Source: Paenibacillus catalpae
Lineage (GTDB): Bacteria; Bacillota; Bacilli; Paenibacillales; Paenibacillaceae
DNA: 64,000 nt
Direction of reading: 5' to 3'
NCBI RefSeq assembly: GCF_900112695.1
Contig: NZ_FOMT01000003.1
Span: 372,001-436,000 of the forward strand
Position numbers and translations under genes: made by a program. Positions 54,272-63,435 of the stretch are shown piece after piece; the stretch's first letter is position 1, and the number at the start of each line of letters is the position of its first letter. The notes under the pieces are model-generated. The model made no database searches and was not told where the DNA came from. It saw nothing but the letters and a program-made list of their open reading frames with translations.

Positions 54272-56104
54272 ATGTCCAAGAAAACGATAGATGTTGAAGC
54301 CAATTTGGTCATTCACAATGCCAGTATAGTAACGATGGACGATTCAAATCCTGCAGCAACGGCAGTTGCAATTAAGGACGGCCAATTCCTAGCTGTGGGT
54401 GATGATGCCGAAATCATGAAATATGTTGGATCATCTACTCAGGTTGTGAACGCAAACAAACGAATGTTAATACCGGGCTTGAACGATTCCCATATTCATC
54501 TCATTCGAGGCGGTCTCAACTATAACCTTGAGCTTCGTTGGGACGGAGTGCCATCCGTAGCGGATGCATTGCGTATGTTGAAGAAACAAGTGGATCGTAC
54601 GCCAGCTCCTCATTGGGTCCGTGTTGTAGGCGGCTGGACAGAGTTCCAATTCATTGAACGCCGTATGCCAACTCTGGATGAAATCAATCGAATTGCTCCC
54701 GACACACCCGTTTTTATCCTCAATCTTTACCGTCAAGCTTTTCTGAACAAAGCTGCCTTGCGAGTAATTGGTTATACAAAAGATACGCCGAACCCGCCAG
54801 GCGGAGAAATCCAAAGGGATAGCAAAGGCAATCCAACAGGAATGCTCATCGCTAGGCCTAATGCTACGATTTTGTATGCTACCTTAGCTAAAGGGCCTAA
54901 GCTTTCATACGAGGACCAAATTAATTCAACTCGACTATTTATGAGGGAATTGAATCGATTTGGGGTCACAAGCGTTATTGACGCCGGCGGGGGCTTTCAG
55001 AACTATCCCGATGATTATCAGGTGTTTGACGAACTTGATAAACGTGAAGAAATTACGGTTCGCACGGCGTACAATTTATTCACGCAGCATCCCAAGAATG
55101 AATTGAGTGACTTTAAAGCATGGACCGCTTCATCGCAGCCGTACACGGGCAGTTCCTACTATCGTCATAACGGTGCCGGTGAAATGCTTGTTTATAGCGC
55201 GGCAGACTTTGAAGATTTTGTAGAGCCTCGTCCGGAGCTGCCTGCTGTACTGGAAGATGAGCTATTTGATGTTTCTCGGCACCTCGTTGAACAACGCTGG
55301 CCGTTTCGTCTTCATGCAACCTATGGAGAGTCCATTACGCGCTTCCTCGATGTATTTGAGCGCGTAAATAAAGAAGTGCCTTTCAAAGACTTGCGCTGGA
55401 TTCTGGATCATGCCGAAACCATTCAGGAGAAGGATTTGGAGCGGGTTGTGGAATTAGGCGGTTCGATTGCCGTTCAAAGCCGAATGGCTTTCCAAGGCGA
55501 GTATTTCGTCGAAAGATATGGGGCCAAAGCAGCGGAAAATGCTCCTCCGATAACGAAGATGCTTAAGCATGGATTACGTGTCGGAGTAGGTACGGATGCG
55601 ACAAGAGTAGCCAGTTATAATCCGTGGGTTGCCCTATACTGGTTAGTGACGGGTAAGACATTAGGCGGGTTAAGCCTGTACCCTGAATCCAATCGTGTAG
55701 AAAGGCATGAAGCTCTTCGCATGTATACGGCGGGGAATGCATGGTTTTCCAAAGAGGAAGATGTCAAAGGACAAATTAAAGAGGGTCATTATGCTGATTT
55801 TTCGATTCTTTCCGATAATTTCTTGCTTGTCCCCGAAGAGGCCATTAAAAAAATTGAATCGGTCTTCACGGTTGTAGGAGGCAAGATTGTCTACGGCACC
55901 AACGAATTCGAGTCTTTGTCGCCTCCGGCTCCGAAAGCCAGTCCTGACTGGTCTCCGCATAATGTCTTTGGCGGCTATTACAAGGAACCGCAATATGGAG
56001 GCGGATCAGGTGCCCATGCACCTAATCAGGTCCATCTTCATCATAAGTGTAACCATCACCATCATGGCAGCGGTTTCTGTGACCTGGATTGCTTTGTCTT
56101 CTAA
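54272..56104 (+). CDS. Amidohydrolase, YtcJ-like
   Basis: 610 aa, cytosolic. The metal-binding HxH is in LIPGLNDSHIHLIRGG. Further ligands are in FRLHATYGES, DHAETIQ and GVGTDATRV. The N-terminal small beta domain (ANLVIHNASIVTMDD) and C-terminal return (GHYADFSILSDNFLLVPEEAI) complete the fold. Odd feature: a His/Cys-rich tail (VHLHHKCNHHHHGSGFCDLD) absent from ordinary YtcJ proteins, suggesting extra metal binding. Forms a likely operon with XapX. Confidence 0.92.
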   Translation: MSKKTIDVEANLVIHNASIVTMDDSNPAATAVAIKDGQFLAVGDDAEIMKYVGSSTQVVNANKRMLIPGLNDSHIHLIRGGLNYNLELRWDGVPSVADALRMLKKQVDRTPAPHWVRVVGGWTEFQFIERRMPTLDEINRIAPDTPVFILNLYRQAFLNKAALRVIGYTKDTPNPPGGEIQRDSKGNPTGMLIARPNATILYATLAKGPKLSYEDQINSTRLFMRELNRFGVTSVIDAGGGFQNYPDDYQVFDELDKREEITVRTAYNLFTQHPKNELSDFKAWTASSQPYTGSSYYRHNGAGEMLVYSAADFEDFVEPRPELPAVLEDELFDVSRHLVEQRWPFRLHATYGESITRFLDVFERVNKEVPFKDLRWILDHAETIQEKDLERVVELGGSIAVQSRMAFQGEYFVERYGAKAAENAPPITKMLKHGLRVGVGTDATRVASYNPWVALYWLVTGKTLGGLSLYPESNRVERHEALRMYTAGNAWFSKEEDVKGQIKEGHYADFSILSDNFLLVPEEAIKKIESVFTVVGGKIVYGTNEFESLSPPAPKASPDWSPHNVFGGYYKEPQYGGGSGAHAPNQVHLHHKCNHHHHGSGFCDLDCFVF

Positions 56105-56124
56105 AAATAGCTTGCTTGATTGAA

Positions 56125-56185
56125 TGCTCCCCATACGGTAGACAGGTGAAATAAGAAAACCTGTTCCAGTATGGGGAGCTTTTTC
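56125..56185 (+). terminator. Terminator of the XapX-amidohydrolase operon
   Basis: GCTCCCCATAC and GTATGGGGAGC arms with an inner AGGT/ACCT pairing are followed by TTTTT. Confidence 0.9.
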
Positions 56186-56219
56186 GTGCATAGGAATAAA
56201 CGTAATGCCACAGGCAAAA

Positions 56220-56265
56220 GGAATCGGCCTCATGTCCAATGTAATTCTAGACCGAGGCCGATTCC
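56220..56265 (-). terminator. Terminator of the MFS operon
   Basis: GGAATCGGCCTC and GAGGCCGATTCC form a 12-bp stem just past the stop of the minus-strand MFS gene. Confidence 0.8.
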
Positions 56266-56271
56266 TTGATT

Positions 56272-57480
56272 TTATTGATTGATCGGGCTAATGGTTTCCT
56301 TTCGCTCTAAGCGAATAAATAATGGGACAACCGTGCTTAACAGCAGCAATCCGGCTAACACCTCGAAAGTAGGCCCATGACCTTGGGTATCGATCAAATA
56401 AATGGAGATGATAGGGCCAAGGGAGGCTCCAATAAAAAGCATAAACATATGGAAAGAAAGAGCACTGGCTCGTAACTCTCCGGCTAAAGTGCCTATTAAT
56501 GATAACAAGGCGGGAAGGGCCATAGCTATGCCGGCAGTAAATATAATGCTTGTCGGGATCAATAATGCGAGGTTCTCCGAGATGCCTACCAGACCTAGAC
56601 CAATACCGGCCATAATCAAACCGCACCACAGAACATTTTTCACGCCATACCTGGTAACGAGACCTCCATCAAACGGAGAAATGAACATACCGATGATACC
56701 TGCCGCGCGAACCCATAGGATTTCCTGATGGCTGAGACCGAAGAGAGGGCTGCTTAGATAACTTCCAATCGTGGAGAAAAAACCGACGAGTGCAATAAAG
56801 AGCGTTGAGGAAATGATGTAACAGATGGGCAAACTTTTTTTCCTGAAAATACCGCCAATGCGCTTTAGAGGAGTAAAAAAATCGTCCTTCGGCTTTTGTA
56901 TTACATCCTTGGGTATACCTATTGTAATCAAAATAAGCGACACAAAATACACGATGCCAAGGATATAAAATACATCATTCCAGCTTAGTCCCATTACGAT
57001 CGTGCTGCTATAGATCTGACCAACGATGCTGGCCATTAAAAAGGCGGTGCTTATAAACCCGAGGATCGTTACCCTTTTATTAGTCGGGAACATCTCCATT
57101 GCGTAGGCTAACACGGAAGGCGGAAACATGGATGCTGCCAATCCCTGTATAACCCTTAGGACGATAAGCCATTGAAACTCATGAACGGTTCCTATAAAAG
57201 GGGTTGATACCGTGAGTAAGCCTAACCCGGTTATCATCATTTTTTTTCGTCCATAACGATCGGAAAGCCCCCCGAACAGGAGTGCTCCACCGGCAAAAGC
57301 AAAAGAAAACGCGCTGCCTGCCCAAGCCGCTTCGGAAGAGGAGACCTGGAATACGTCCTCAAATACGGAGAACAGAGGGATCGTTAAATATAGGGAAGAG
57401 ACGACAATTAATGAACACCAGAATAGAATAAGGGTTGTTAGATTATAACGAGGTGGAATTGGTTTTACGGCGTTATTCAA
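56272..57480 (-). CDS. MFS transporter
   Basis: A 402-aa major facilitator with about 12 membrane segments. The signature loop between segments 2 and 3 reads GGLSDRYGRKKMMITG, and ASMFPPSVLAYAMEMFP is typical of the drug/small-molecule exporter group. The substrate is unknown. The gene overlaps the preceding small membrane protein gene by eight bases. Confidence 0.92.
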   Translation of the reverse strand: MNNAVKPIPPRYNLTTLILFWCSLIVVSSLYLTIPLFSVFEDVFQVSSSEAAWAGSAFSFAFAGGALLFGGLSDRYGRKKMMITGLGLLTVSTPFIGTVHEFQWLIVLRVIQGLAASMFPPSVLAYAMEMFPTNKRVTILGFISTAFLMASIVGQIYSSTIVMGLSWNDVFYILGIVYFVSLILITIGIPKDVIQKPKDDFFTPLKRIGGIFRKKSLPICYIISSTLFIALVGFFSTIGSYLSSPLFGLSHQEILWVRAAGIIGMFISPFDGGLVTRYGVKNVLWCGLIMAGIGLGLVGISENLALLIPTSIIFTAGIAMALPALLSLIGTLAGELRASALSFHMFMLFIGASLGPIISIYLIDTQGHGPTFEVLAGLLLLSTVVPLFIRLERKETISPINQ

Positions 57481-57880
57481 AAGTGGCCCCCCTTTTTTCA
57501 GCTGTATTGATGTCTTTCACATTTAAAAATACGTTGACAGCAAAAACAAGAATTCCACATCCGGCAACGGTTTCGCCCATGCGTTTTATAATCGATAACC
57601 ATTCCTGATCATAGCCGTTTGCAATAAATGATAGCGAGATCAACATAATTGGCAAGCCTGTGCCATGCAGCCAGAAGTGCCATTTAGCTAGACGTGACTC
57701 TGCGGCTTTGGGAAAACGCAGATAAGTAAATCCGCAAAGGGCCAAGGTTGCCCATCCGAAAAGATTGGCGTGGGCATGAACGCTAGTTAGTGCAAAGTTC
57801 AATGTTGCACCCATGTAAATTCCAATGCCAATACCGAGAACAATATAAATAACCGCCATTTTTAGAAAACGTACTCCCAT
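57473..57880 (-). CDS. Small membrane protein related to cytochrome oxidase subunit I/NorB
   Basis: 135 aa with four membrane segments. The motif SVHAHANLFGWATLALCGFTYL is the one found in small cbb3/NorB-like membrane proteins; the His residues could bind haem or metal. Too short to be a catalytic oxidase subunit. It is the first gene of a pair with the MFS transporter, with overlapping ends. Function unknown. Confidence 0.7.
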   Translation of the reverse strand: MGVRFLKMAVIYIVLGIGIGIYMGATLNFALTSVHAHANLFGWATLALCGFTYLRFPKAAESRLAKWHFWLHGTGLPIMLISLSFIANGYDQEWLSIIKRMGETVAGCGILVFAVNVFLNVKDINTAEKRGATFE

Positions 57881-58031
57881 TCAAATTCTCCTTTATATTT
57901 GGTGTAACATAATCGTATAAACGGCGGTTCGCGCGATCAATATCGATCTTTCTATGTCTCGTATAGCATTTACTTATAATGAAGAATCCCCGTATACACA
58001 AGTTTGCCCGGTGTGTTATAGTGGGTCCTGG

Positions 58032-58047
58032 AATTTAGTGCTAAATT
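58032..58047. promoter_or_regulatory. Palindrome upstream of dps
   Basis: AATTTAG-TG-CTAAATT lies just before the ribosome binding site AAAGGGG of dps. It is a candidate operator but does not match the PerR consensus. Confidence 0.4.
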
Positions 58048-58063
58048 TGAAAGGGGCTTTTTT

Positions 58064-58501
58064 ATGTCTGAAAAACTTACGGAAGTGCTAAACATTCAGA
58101 TCGCGAACTGGAGTCTTCTGTTCACCAAACTGCATAACTATCATTGGTATGTCAAAGGTCCGCAGTTCTTCACTTTGCATTTGAAGTTTGAAGAACTATA
58201 CACGGAAGCTGCGCTTCATGTAGACAATCTTGCCGAGCGTCTGCTGGCATTAGGCGGCAGCCCTGTAGCGACTTTGCATGGAGTTCTTGAAACCGCAACG
58301 GTAAAAGATGCAGTCGGTGACGAGAGCGCTACGGAGATGGTCCGCACGATTGTAGCCGATTTTGGAACTATTGTTGATGAGCTTAAAGAAGGGATGAGCA
58401 TCGCTAATCGTGAAGACGATGAGACAACCGGTGATATGCTCTTGGCCATTCATTACTCACTTGAAAAGCATGTATGGATGTTGAAATCATTTTTAGGGTA
58501 A
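58064..58501 (+). CDS. dps: Dps-family ferritin-like DNA-protection protein
   Basis: 145 aa, forming hollow dodecamers that oxidise and store iron with peroxide. The ferroxidase site is visible as KLHNYHWYVKG (His 31-type), HLKFEELYTEAALHVDNLAERL (Asp and Glu ligands at the dimer interface). Length and spacing are standard. It has its own terminator and a palindrome in the leader. Its neighbourhood (catalase, dioxygenase) fits oxidative stress. Confidence 0.95.
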   Translation: MSEKLTEVLNIQIANWSLLFTKLHNYHWYVKGPQFFTLHLKFEELYTEAALHVDNLAERLLALGGSPVATLHGVLETATVKDAVGDESATEMVRTIVADFGTIVDELKEGMSIANREDDETTGDMLLAIHYSLEKHVWMLKSFLG

Positions 58502-58536
58502 TCGAGATCCGTTGTCTAATCTGCTATGTTATCCGC

Positions 58537-58566
58537 AAAAGCCTGGGGGAATCCCAGGCTTTTTTA
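58537..58566 (+). terminator. Terminator of dps
   Basis: AAAAGCCTGGG-GGAAT-CCCAGGCTTTT is followed by TT. Confidence 0.9.
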
Positions 58567-58729
58567 ATCGGAACAAAATGGATTGCTCGTGCCAAAGATA
58601 TAGTAAATTCGCTATGCAAGTATAGAAAAAAGGGAATGGTTCGCTCGAACTCTTTTCTCTATGATTTGAATGAGGAGTATGTTCAGTTATTAGCATGATC
58701 GATAAATCAAACAGAAGGAGTTGGGGGAA

Positions 58730-59689
58730 ATGGGTAATATCGCAATGAAAACAGGAGGGATCCATCATATTACTTGTTTCGTGAAGAATGCGCAGAGAAA
58801 TGTAGATTTTTACGCCGGAGTTCTGGGTCTTCGTCTTGTAAAAAAAACAATTAACTTTGATGCACCTGAAGTATACCATTTGTACTTCGGCAACGAAAAA
58901 GGCAGCCCTGGAACCATTATTACGTTCTTTCCGCACGAATTTTCTAGTAAGGGCCGCATTGGAGGAGGACAAGTAGGTACAACAACATACGTAGTGCCAA
59001 CAGGTGCACTTGATTTTTGGAAAGCACGCCTCACCGCATTCGATATTTCCTTCACGGAAAGTGCCCGTTTTTCCGAAAGCTATATCGAATTTTTAGATGT
59101 TGACGGTCTGCAGCTAGAGATTGTTGAACGGGAAGACGGTGCTCTCAATACGTGGTCATCCGGAGGTATTCCAACGGATAAGGCGATCAAAGGATTTGGG
59201 GGCGCGGTGCTATACAGCACGGTATCGACAGAGACCATGCAGGTACTTGAGGACGTCTTAGGTCTTCAAAAAGTAGGGCAGGATGGCGGCTTTATTCGCT
59301 ATAAGGCTGAAGGGGACATCGGCAACCTCATTGACGTAAATGCGGAGCCCATGGAATGGGGGATCCCCGGTGCTGGCACCGTTCACCATATTGCGTGGCG
59401 AGCCAAGGATTTCGAAGACCATGAAGCTTGGAGAAGCCATGTGGAAAGAAGCGGTTTTCATCCTACGCCAATTATTGACCGACAGTATTTCCATGCCATC
59501 TATTTTCGCGAGCACGGCGGCATTTTGTTCGAAATCGCGACGGATCCGCCAGGGTTCGCGAATGATGAGCATGAAGATCATCTGGGCGAGGTATTAATGC
59601 TGCCAACATGGTTTGAAAACAGCCGTGCCGAAATCGAAAGGAACCTGCCCCCTATTCAAGTGCAGGAACTCAAGTCAATTAAGCAATGA
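58730..59689 (+). CDS. Ring-cleaving dioxygenase, MhqO-like (VOC superfamily)
   Basis: 319 aa from ATG 58730; GAAGGAG ends ten bases upstream, while TTG 58721 is too close. Two vicinal-oxygen-chelate modules occur. Iron ligands are His in GIHHITCFV, His in GTVHHIAWRAKD and Glu in GGILFEIATDPPGF. Bacillus MhqO/MhqA/MhqE proteins cleave hydroquinones and are induced by quinones through MhqR. Spacing to the GAPDH gene (34 bp) suggests cotranscription. Confidence 0.93.
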   Translation: MGNIAMKTGGIHHITCFVKNAQRNVDFYAGVLGLRLVKKTINFDAPEVYHLYFGNEKGSPGTIITFFPHEFSSKGRIGGGQVGTTTYVVPTGALDFWKARLTAFDISFTESARFSESYIEFLDVDGLQLEIVEREDGALNTWSSGGIPTDKAIKGFGGAVLYSTVSTETMQVLEDVLGLQKVGQDGGFIRYKAEGDIGNLIDVNAEPMEWGIPGAGTVHHIAWRAKDFEDHEAWRSHVERSGFHPTPIIDRQYFHAIYFREHGGILFEIATDPPGFANDEHEDHLGEVLMLPTWFENSRAEIERNLPPIQVQELKSIKQ

Positions 59690-59723
59690 AACACAATTTT
59701 CTTCACTCAAATAGGAGGGTATC

Positions 59724-60722
59724 ATGAGTAAAATTGCAATATTTGGATTTGGGAGAATCGGCCGGCAATTACTTAGAGTAGCACTTCAGGAGAAGCTCTT
59801 TGTACCTTATTCGATCTCTGATATAAAAGATGAATCTATGCTTGCGGCTCTTTTTGAAGTGGATACGAATTATAAACGTTGGCCTGAAGAGGTCCTCGGC
59901 CGAGAAGGGGCTATCATCATAGGCGGCCGTGAAATCCGGTATTTGAATTCGTCCAATGAAGTGCCTAATTGGGGAGAACTAGGCGTTGAGTTGGTGGTTG
60001 ACTGTACGGGACGTGCCGTAACCAGACCCGTCGCACAATTGCATTTGGATCGCGGCGCCAAGCGTGTGCTTGTCAGCGGGCCAAGCAAAAGTCTCGAAGA
60101 CTGCGACGCCGTTTTGCTTAAAGGAATTAATCTCAGCAGCTTCGATCCGGAGAAGCATAAAATTATTAGTATGGCCAGCTGTACAACCAATGCGCTGGCA
60201 CCTGTAGTGAAATTAGTTAGAGAAAATTACGGCATTAAATACGGCCTCTTTTCCACGGTTCATTCTTATACCAATACACAATCATTAACCGATCAGCCTA
60301 TGAGGGATCGGCGGGATTCTTGGGCAGCAGCAGAAAATATCATCCCGTCATCCTCGGGAGCGGCGAAGGCTCTCAAGTTTATTTGGAGCGATCTCCAAAT
60401 TACCGGAAAGGCATACCGAATTCCGACCCGCACAGGCAGCATTGCGGAGCTTAATCTGATAACAGAGAAATCATGCTCCGTTCAAGAGATCAATGAAATG
60501 TTCCGCCTTGCCGCGAGTGAAGGGGAACTTAAGGGAGTTCTGGATGTTTTGGAGGGTGAATGGGCCTCTTCCCGTATTGTAGGGGATTCTCATTCCTCTA
60601 TTATTGATCTGCCATTAACGCAGGTGCAGGGAGAGCTTTTATCCGTAGCTGCTTGGTATGATAATGAGTGGGGTTACGCTTCCCGGCTAGCCGAAGTTGC
60701 TGCTTTTCTTGTCGCACAATAA
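59724..60722 (+). CDS. gap: Glyceraldehyde-3-phosphate dehydrogenase paralogue
   Basis: 332 aa. The Rossmann start is KIAIFGFGRIGRQLLRVAL, the catalytic Cys is in SMASCTTNALAP and the His in FSTVHSYTNTQ; the C-terminus ends WYDNEWGYASRLAEVA. After the second strand it has SDIKDESM where glycolytic enzymes usually have ND, which suggests a different cofactor preference or substrate. Placement in a stress island between a ring-cleaving dioxygenase and catalase suggests a peroxide-tolerant or detoxifying isozyme rather than the housekeeping copy. Confidence 0.9.
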   Translation: MSKIAIFGFGRIGRQLLRVALQEKLFVPYSISDIKDESMLAALFEVDTNYKRWPEEVLGREGAIIIGGREIRYLNSSNEVPNWGELGVELVVDCTGRAVTRPVAQLHLDRGAKRVLVSGPSKSLEDCDAVLLKGINLSSFDPEKHKIISMASCTTNALAPVVKLVRENYGIKYGLFSTVHSYTNTQSLTDQPMRDRRDSWAAAENIIPSSSGAAKALKFIWSDLQITGKAYRIPTRTGSIAELNLITEKSCSVQEINEMFRLAASEGELKGVLDVLEGEWASSRIVGDSHSSIIDLPLTQVQGELLSVAAWYDNEWGYASRLAEVAAFLVAQ

Positions 60723-60748
60723 TTGGTTTGGAGCATTATATTACGCAA

Positions 60749-60800
60749 AAAAGAGCAGTTACTCCGGCTATCACTAGCCGCCAGTAACTGCTCTTTGTTT
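60749..60800. terminator. Bidirectional terminator between gap and katA
   Basis: AAAGAGCAGTTACT and AGTAACTGCTCTTT with an inner GGCTA/TAGCC stem. Confidence 0.9.
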
Positions 60801-60814
60801 AATGAAGGGATTTA

Positions 60815-62272
60815 TTAAGCCAGCTCTGTAACTCTTAAACCAAGTCCCTCGGCAACCGCATTTCCCCATTCAGGGTCCGCTTTATAAAAATGGGCGATTT
60901 GACGAAGCTTTATCTCTTCCTTCTCAACCGGTTTCATTGCGTTCACAATGTTATTGATCAAGCGCCGTCGCTCTTCTGCATGAAGTAACCGGTACAAGTC
61001 ACCAGGTTGGGTGTAATGATCATTATGGTCATAAGGGACGCTGTCGGCTGAACCGGATACTTCAAACGAGGCTGTCTTGTATGCTTCAGATTCAATTGCT
61101 CCGCCGTAACTATTCGGTTCATAATATACGGCATTTCCCCCGTTGCGATCATAACGCATTTGACCATCACGCTGGTTATTATTCACTTCGGCGACAGGTT
61201 TATTAATAGGAAGCGTGTTGTGATTGGTGCCCACCCGATAGCGATGTGCATCGGCATAGGCGAACAAACGACCTTGAAGCATTTTATCAGGAGAAGCCTC
61301 AATACCAGGGACGAATGCTCCGGGTGAAAAAGCGGCTTGTTCCACCTCGGCGAAATAATTTTCCGGATTACGATCAAGTACCATGCGTCCAACCTCGATA
61401 AGAGGATAGTCTTTTTGCGACCAAACCTTTGTTACATCAAATGGGTCGAAACGATACGTATTCGCATCTTCCAGCGGCATCATTTGAACATACAACTTCC
61501 ATGCGGGGAAGTTTTCTTTTTCTATGGCATGAAACAAATCCTCCATGTGATAATCCGGGTTCTCACCGGCCAGTTTGGCAGCTAGTTCGACATCCAGATT
61601 TTTTACTCCCTGCTCCGTTCTGAAATGATATTTTACCCAAACCCCTTGTCCACTTGCATTGACCCACTTAAACGTGTGGCTTCCATAACCATGCATGTGA
61701 CGGAATGTAGCAGGTATGCCGCGATCAGACATCAGGATGGATACCTGGTGCAAGGACTCGGGAGACAGGGACCAGAAATCCCATACTGCGTTAGGGTTTT
61801 TCAGATGAGTTTGAGGGTGTCGTTTCTGCGTATGAATGAAATCTGGAAATTTAATGGCATCCCGTATGAAGAAGACAGGAGTGTTGTTTCCTACCAAGTC
61901 GTAGTTTCCTTCTTCGGTGTAAAACTTTACGGCGAAACCTCGAGGGTCACGTACGGTATCTGCAGAGCCGAGTTCGCCTGCAACGGTGGAGAAACGTACA
62001 AACACGGGCGTGCGTTTACCAACCTCGGACAAGAAATTGGCTTTTGTATAGGAAGATACATCATGGGTGACTTCAAAATATCCGTGAGCCCCGGCGCCTT
62101 TGGCATGAACTACACGTTCAGGGACTCGTTCGCGATTGAAATGAGCAAGCTTTTCAAGAAGATGAACGTCTTGAATGAGCGTTGGACCTCGAGAGCCGGC
62201 AGTCATGGAATTCTGGTTATCTCCAACTGGAGCTCCCCAACTTGTCGTTATTTGGCCATTCTTGATTTCCAA
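60815..62272 (-). CDS. katA: Catalase (haem, clade 3)
   Basis: A 485-aa small-subunit catalase that converts hydrogen peroxide to water and oxygen. Active-site His is in [13 protein letters not shown], Asn in [11 protein letters not shown], and the haem-ligand Tyr in [14 protein letters not shown]. It starts with TTG at 62272-62270 ([10 protein letters not shown]) behind GGAGG. No PerR box of standard form was seen upstream, although ATTAG-N6-CTAAT lies nearby (about 62292-62309). It is convergent with the GAPDH paralogue. Confidence 0.96.
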   Translation of the reverse strand: MEIKNGQITTSWGAPVGDNQNSMTAGSRGPTLIQDVHLLEKLAHFNRERVPERVVHAKGAGAHGYFEVTHDVSSYTKANFLSEVGKRTPVFVRFSTVAGELGSADTVRDPRGFAVKFYTEEGNYDLVGNNTPVFFIRDAIKFPDFIHTQKRHPQTHLKNPNAVWDFWSLSPESLHQVSILMSDRGIPATFRHMHGYGSHTFKWVNASGQGVWVKYHFRTEQGVKNLDVELAAKLAGENPDYHMEDLFHAIEKENFPAWKLYVQMMPLEDANTYRFDPFDVTKVWSQKDYPLIEVGRMVLDRNPENYFAEVEQAAFSPGAFVPGIEASPDKMLQGRLFAYADAHRYRVGTNHNTLPINKPVAEVNNNQRDGQMRYDRNGGNAVYYEPNSYGGAIESEAYKTASFEVSGSADSVPYDHNDHYTQPGDLYRLLHAEERRRLINNIVNAMKPVEKEEIKLRQIAHFYKADPEWGNAVAEGLGLRVTELA

Positions 62273-62543
62273 ATTAATGCCTCCAATATATTAAATTAGT
62301 ACAACCTAATAGGGTGGTGTCAGAAACATCTTAATATCCATTTTGGGCATCCATCAATATGGATCTATCTATATTTGACATAGCTATCGTTTATATCTTT
62401 CTTTATAAAGTCAGCGCAACAATAGGTGTGAAGCGGGTATTAACCATAGATATTAGAAAGTCCTATGACAGATATAAACAAAGGCATATTGATAGATTTA
62501 AATGGGAGGAATTAAGCTATTACCATCACAAGGAGGGGATAAC

Positions 62544-62927
62544 GTGTTTCGTATAACATGGGTTTTCGGCATTATTGTTGCATATGTCATATTGCTAACA
62601 GCATGCGGAGCTAGTAAAAATGAAGAAGTTCAATCGGGATCTGGTGAAGGGTCAGAAACAATTGCGAATGAAGTCGTTATCACGGCAAAGAACTGGGAGT
62701 TTGATAAAGCTGAGTATCGAATTAAAAAAGGGGAAGCCGTTAAGCTAACTTTAGAGTCGGGCTCTGGCGTACACGGCATTGCATTTGAAGACCTTGAAAT
62801 CAAAGAACTTCGCTCCGGTGATTCCAAGGTTGTGACAATAAATGAGGCGGGTACGTATGAATTCTCCTGTAATATAATGTGCGGCTCAGGCCACGCCAAT
62901 ATGAAGGCTAAACTGATAGTTGAATAA
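62544..62927 (+). CDS. Stand-alone CuA-type cupredoxin lipoprotein
   Basis: 127 aa from GTG 62544, with AAGGAGGGG at 62531-62539. A lipoprotein signal (VAYVILLTACGAS, lipobox LTAC) leads to a cupredoxin fold. The copper site reads HGIAF, then CNIMCGSGHANM, which is the C-x3-C-x3-H-x2-M arrangement of the binuclear CuA centre of cytochrome oxidase subunit II. No oxidase subunits are nearby and no membrane helices of COX II are present. It may shuttle electrons or copper at the outer face of the membrane. Confidence 0.85.
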   Translation: MFRITWVFGIIVAYVILLTACGASKNEEVQSGSGEGSETIANEVVITAKNWEFDKAEYRIKKGEAVKLTLESGSGVHGIAFEDLEIKELRSGDSKVVTINEAGTYEFSCNIMCGSGHANMKAKLIVE

Positions 62928-62972
62928 AATAGCTGTAACTTGCTTGGAAAATAGATCAATAGTGAGGTTTAT

Positions 62973-63179
62973 TTGAAAATGATAACAGTGAAAGAACGGA
63001 ATGGAATGACAGAAATTCCAAACGTACAGCATGTTAAAACTATGAATAACTTTGAATATGAACTAAATAATACCTTGTCCGGGAGTGAACTATCTGAACG
63101 GTTAACCCGATTGGCCGAACTTTTAAGAAATGGAGAAAAGTATTCTTTCAACTTGCGGATAAAAGGACAAGGCATTTAA
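62973..63179 (+). CDS. Hypothetical 66-68-aa protein
   Basis: Starts at TTG 62973 or ATG 62979 behind GTGAGG. The translation (KMITVKERNGMTEIPNVQHV; SELSERLTRLAELLRNGEKY) is small, charged and helical; no family is recognised. It follows the CuA protein gene by 45 bp and may be cotranscribed with it. Confidence 0.45.
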   Translation: MKMITVKERNGMTEIPNVQHVKTMNNFEYELNNTLSGSELSERLTRLAELLRNGEKYSFNLRIKGQGI

Positions 63180-63221
63180 TATCACTAAATCCGATTTGGA
63201 TTCGGGAAAAATAATCATAAC

Positions 63222-63268
63222 AAAAAACACGCCTAATTTCAGGCGTGTTTTTTGTATTTGGTGGAGCC
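63222..63268 (-). repeat. Inverted remnant of the tRNA-end/hairpin unit
   Basis: AAAAAACACGCC-TAATTTCA-GGCGTGTTTTTT is followed by GTATTTGGTGGAGCC. Read on the minus strand this is GGCTCCACC-AAATAC then the ACACGCC hairpin, the same order as in the units at 41392-41456. The stretch 63269-63435 holds open frames without starts (one reads EKIPLSTGDAAFILIL) and no assignable gene. Confidence 0.7.
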
Positions 63269-63435
63269 AAAAGTATTCTGCACTTCACTTTTTTCGCCGA
63301 AAACGGCTTCCGGGAAAATCGCATAGTGCTTGCCGGTGGGTGGAAAATGGTGAAGCAGCCGAAAAAATCCCGTTGAGCACGGGGGATGCCGCGTTTATTC
63401 TTATTCTGCCAACATTAGATGAAAGGAGTGTGGAG

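Noticed and set aside
62285-62310. PerR box upstream of katA
   Set aside because: ATTAG-N6-CTAAT does not fit the 15-bp TTATAATnATTATAA consensus.
62359-62556. 65-codon frame upstream of the CuA protein gene
   Set aside because: No ribosome binding site and it overlaps the start region of the well-supported lipoprotein gene in another frame.
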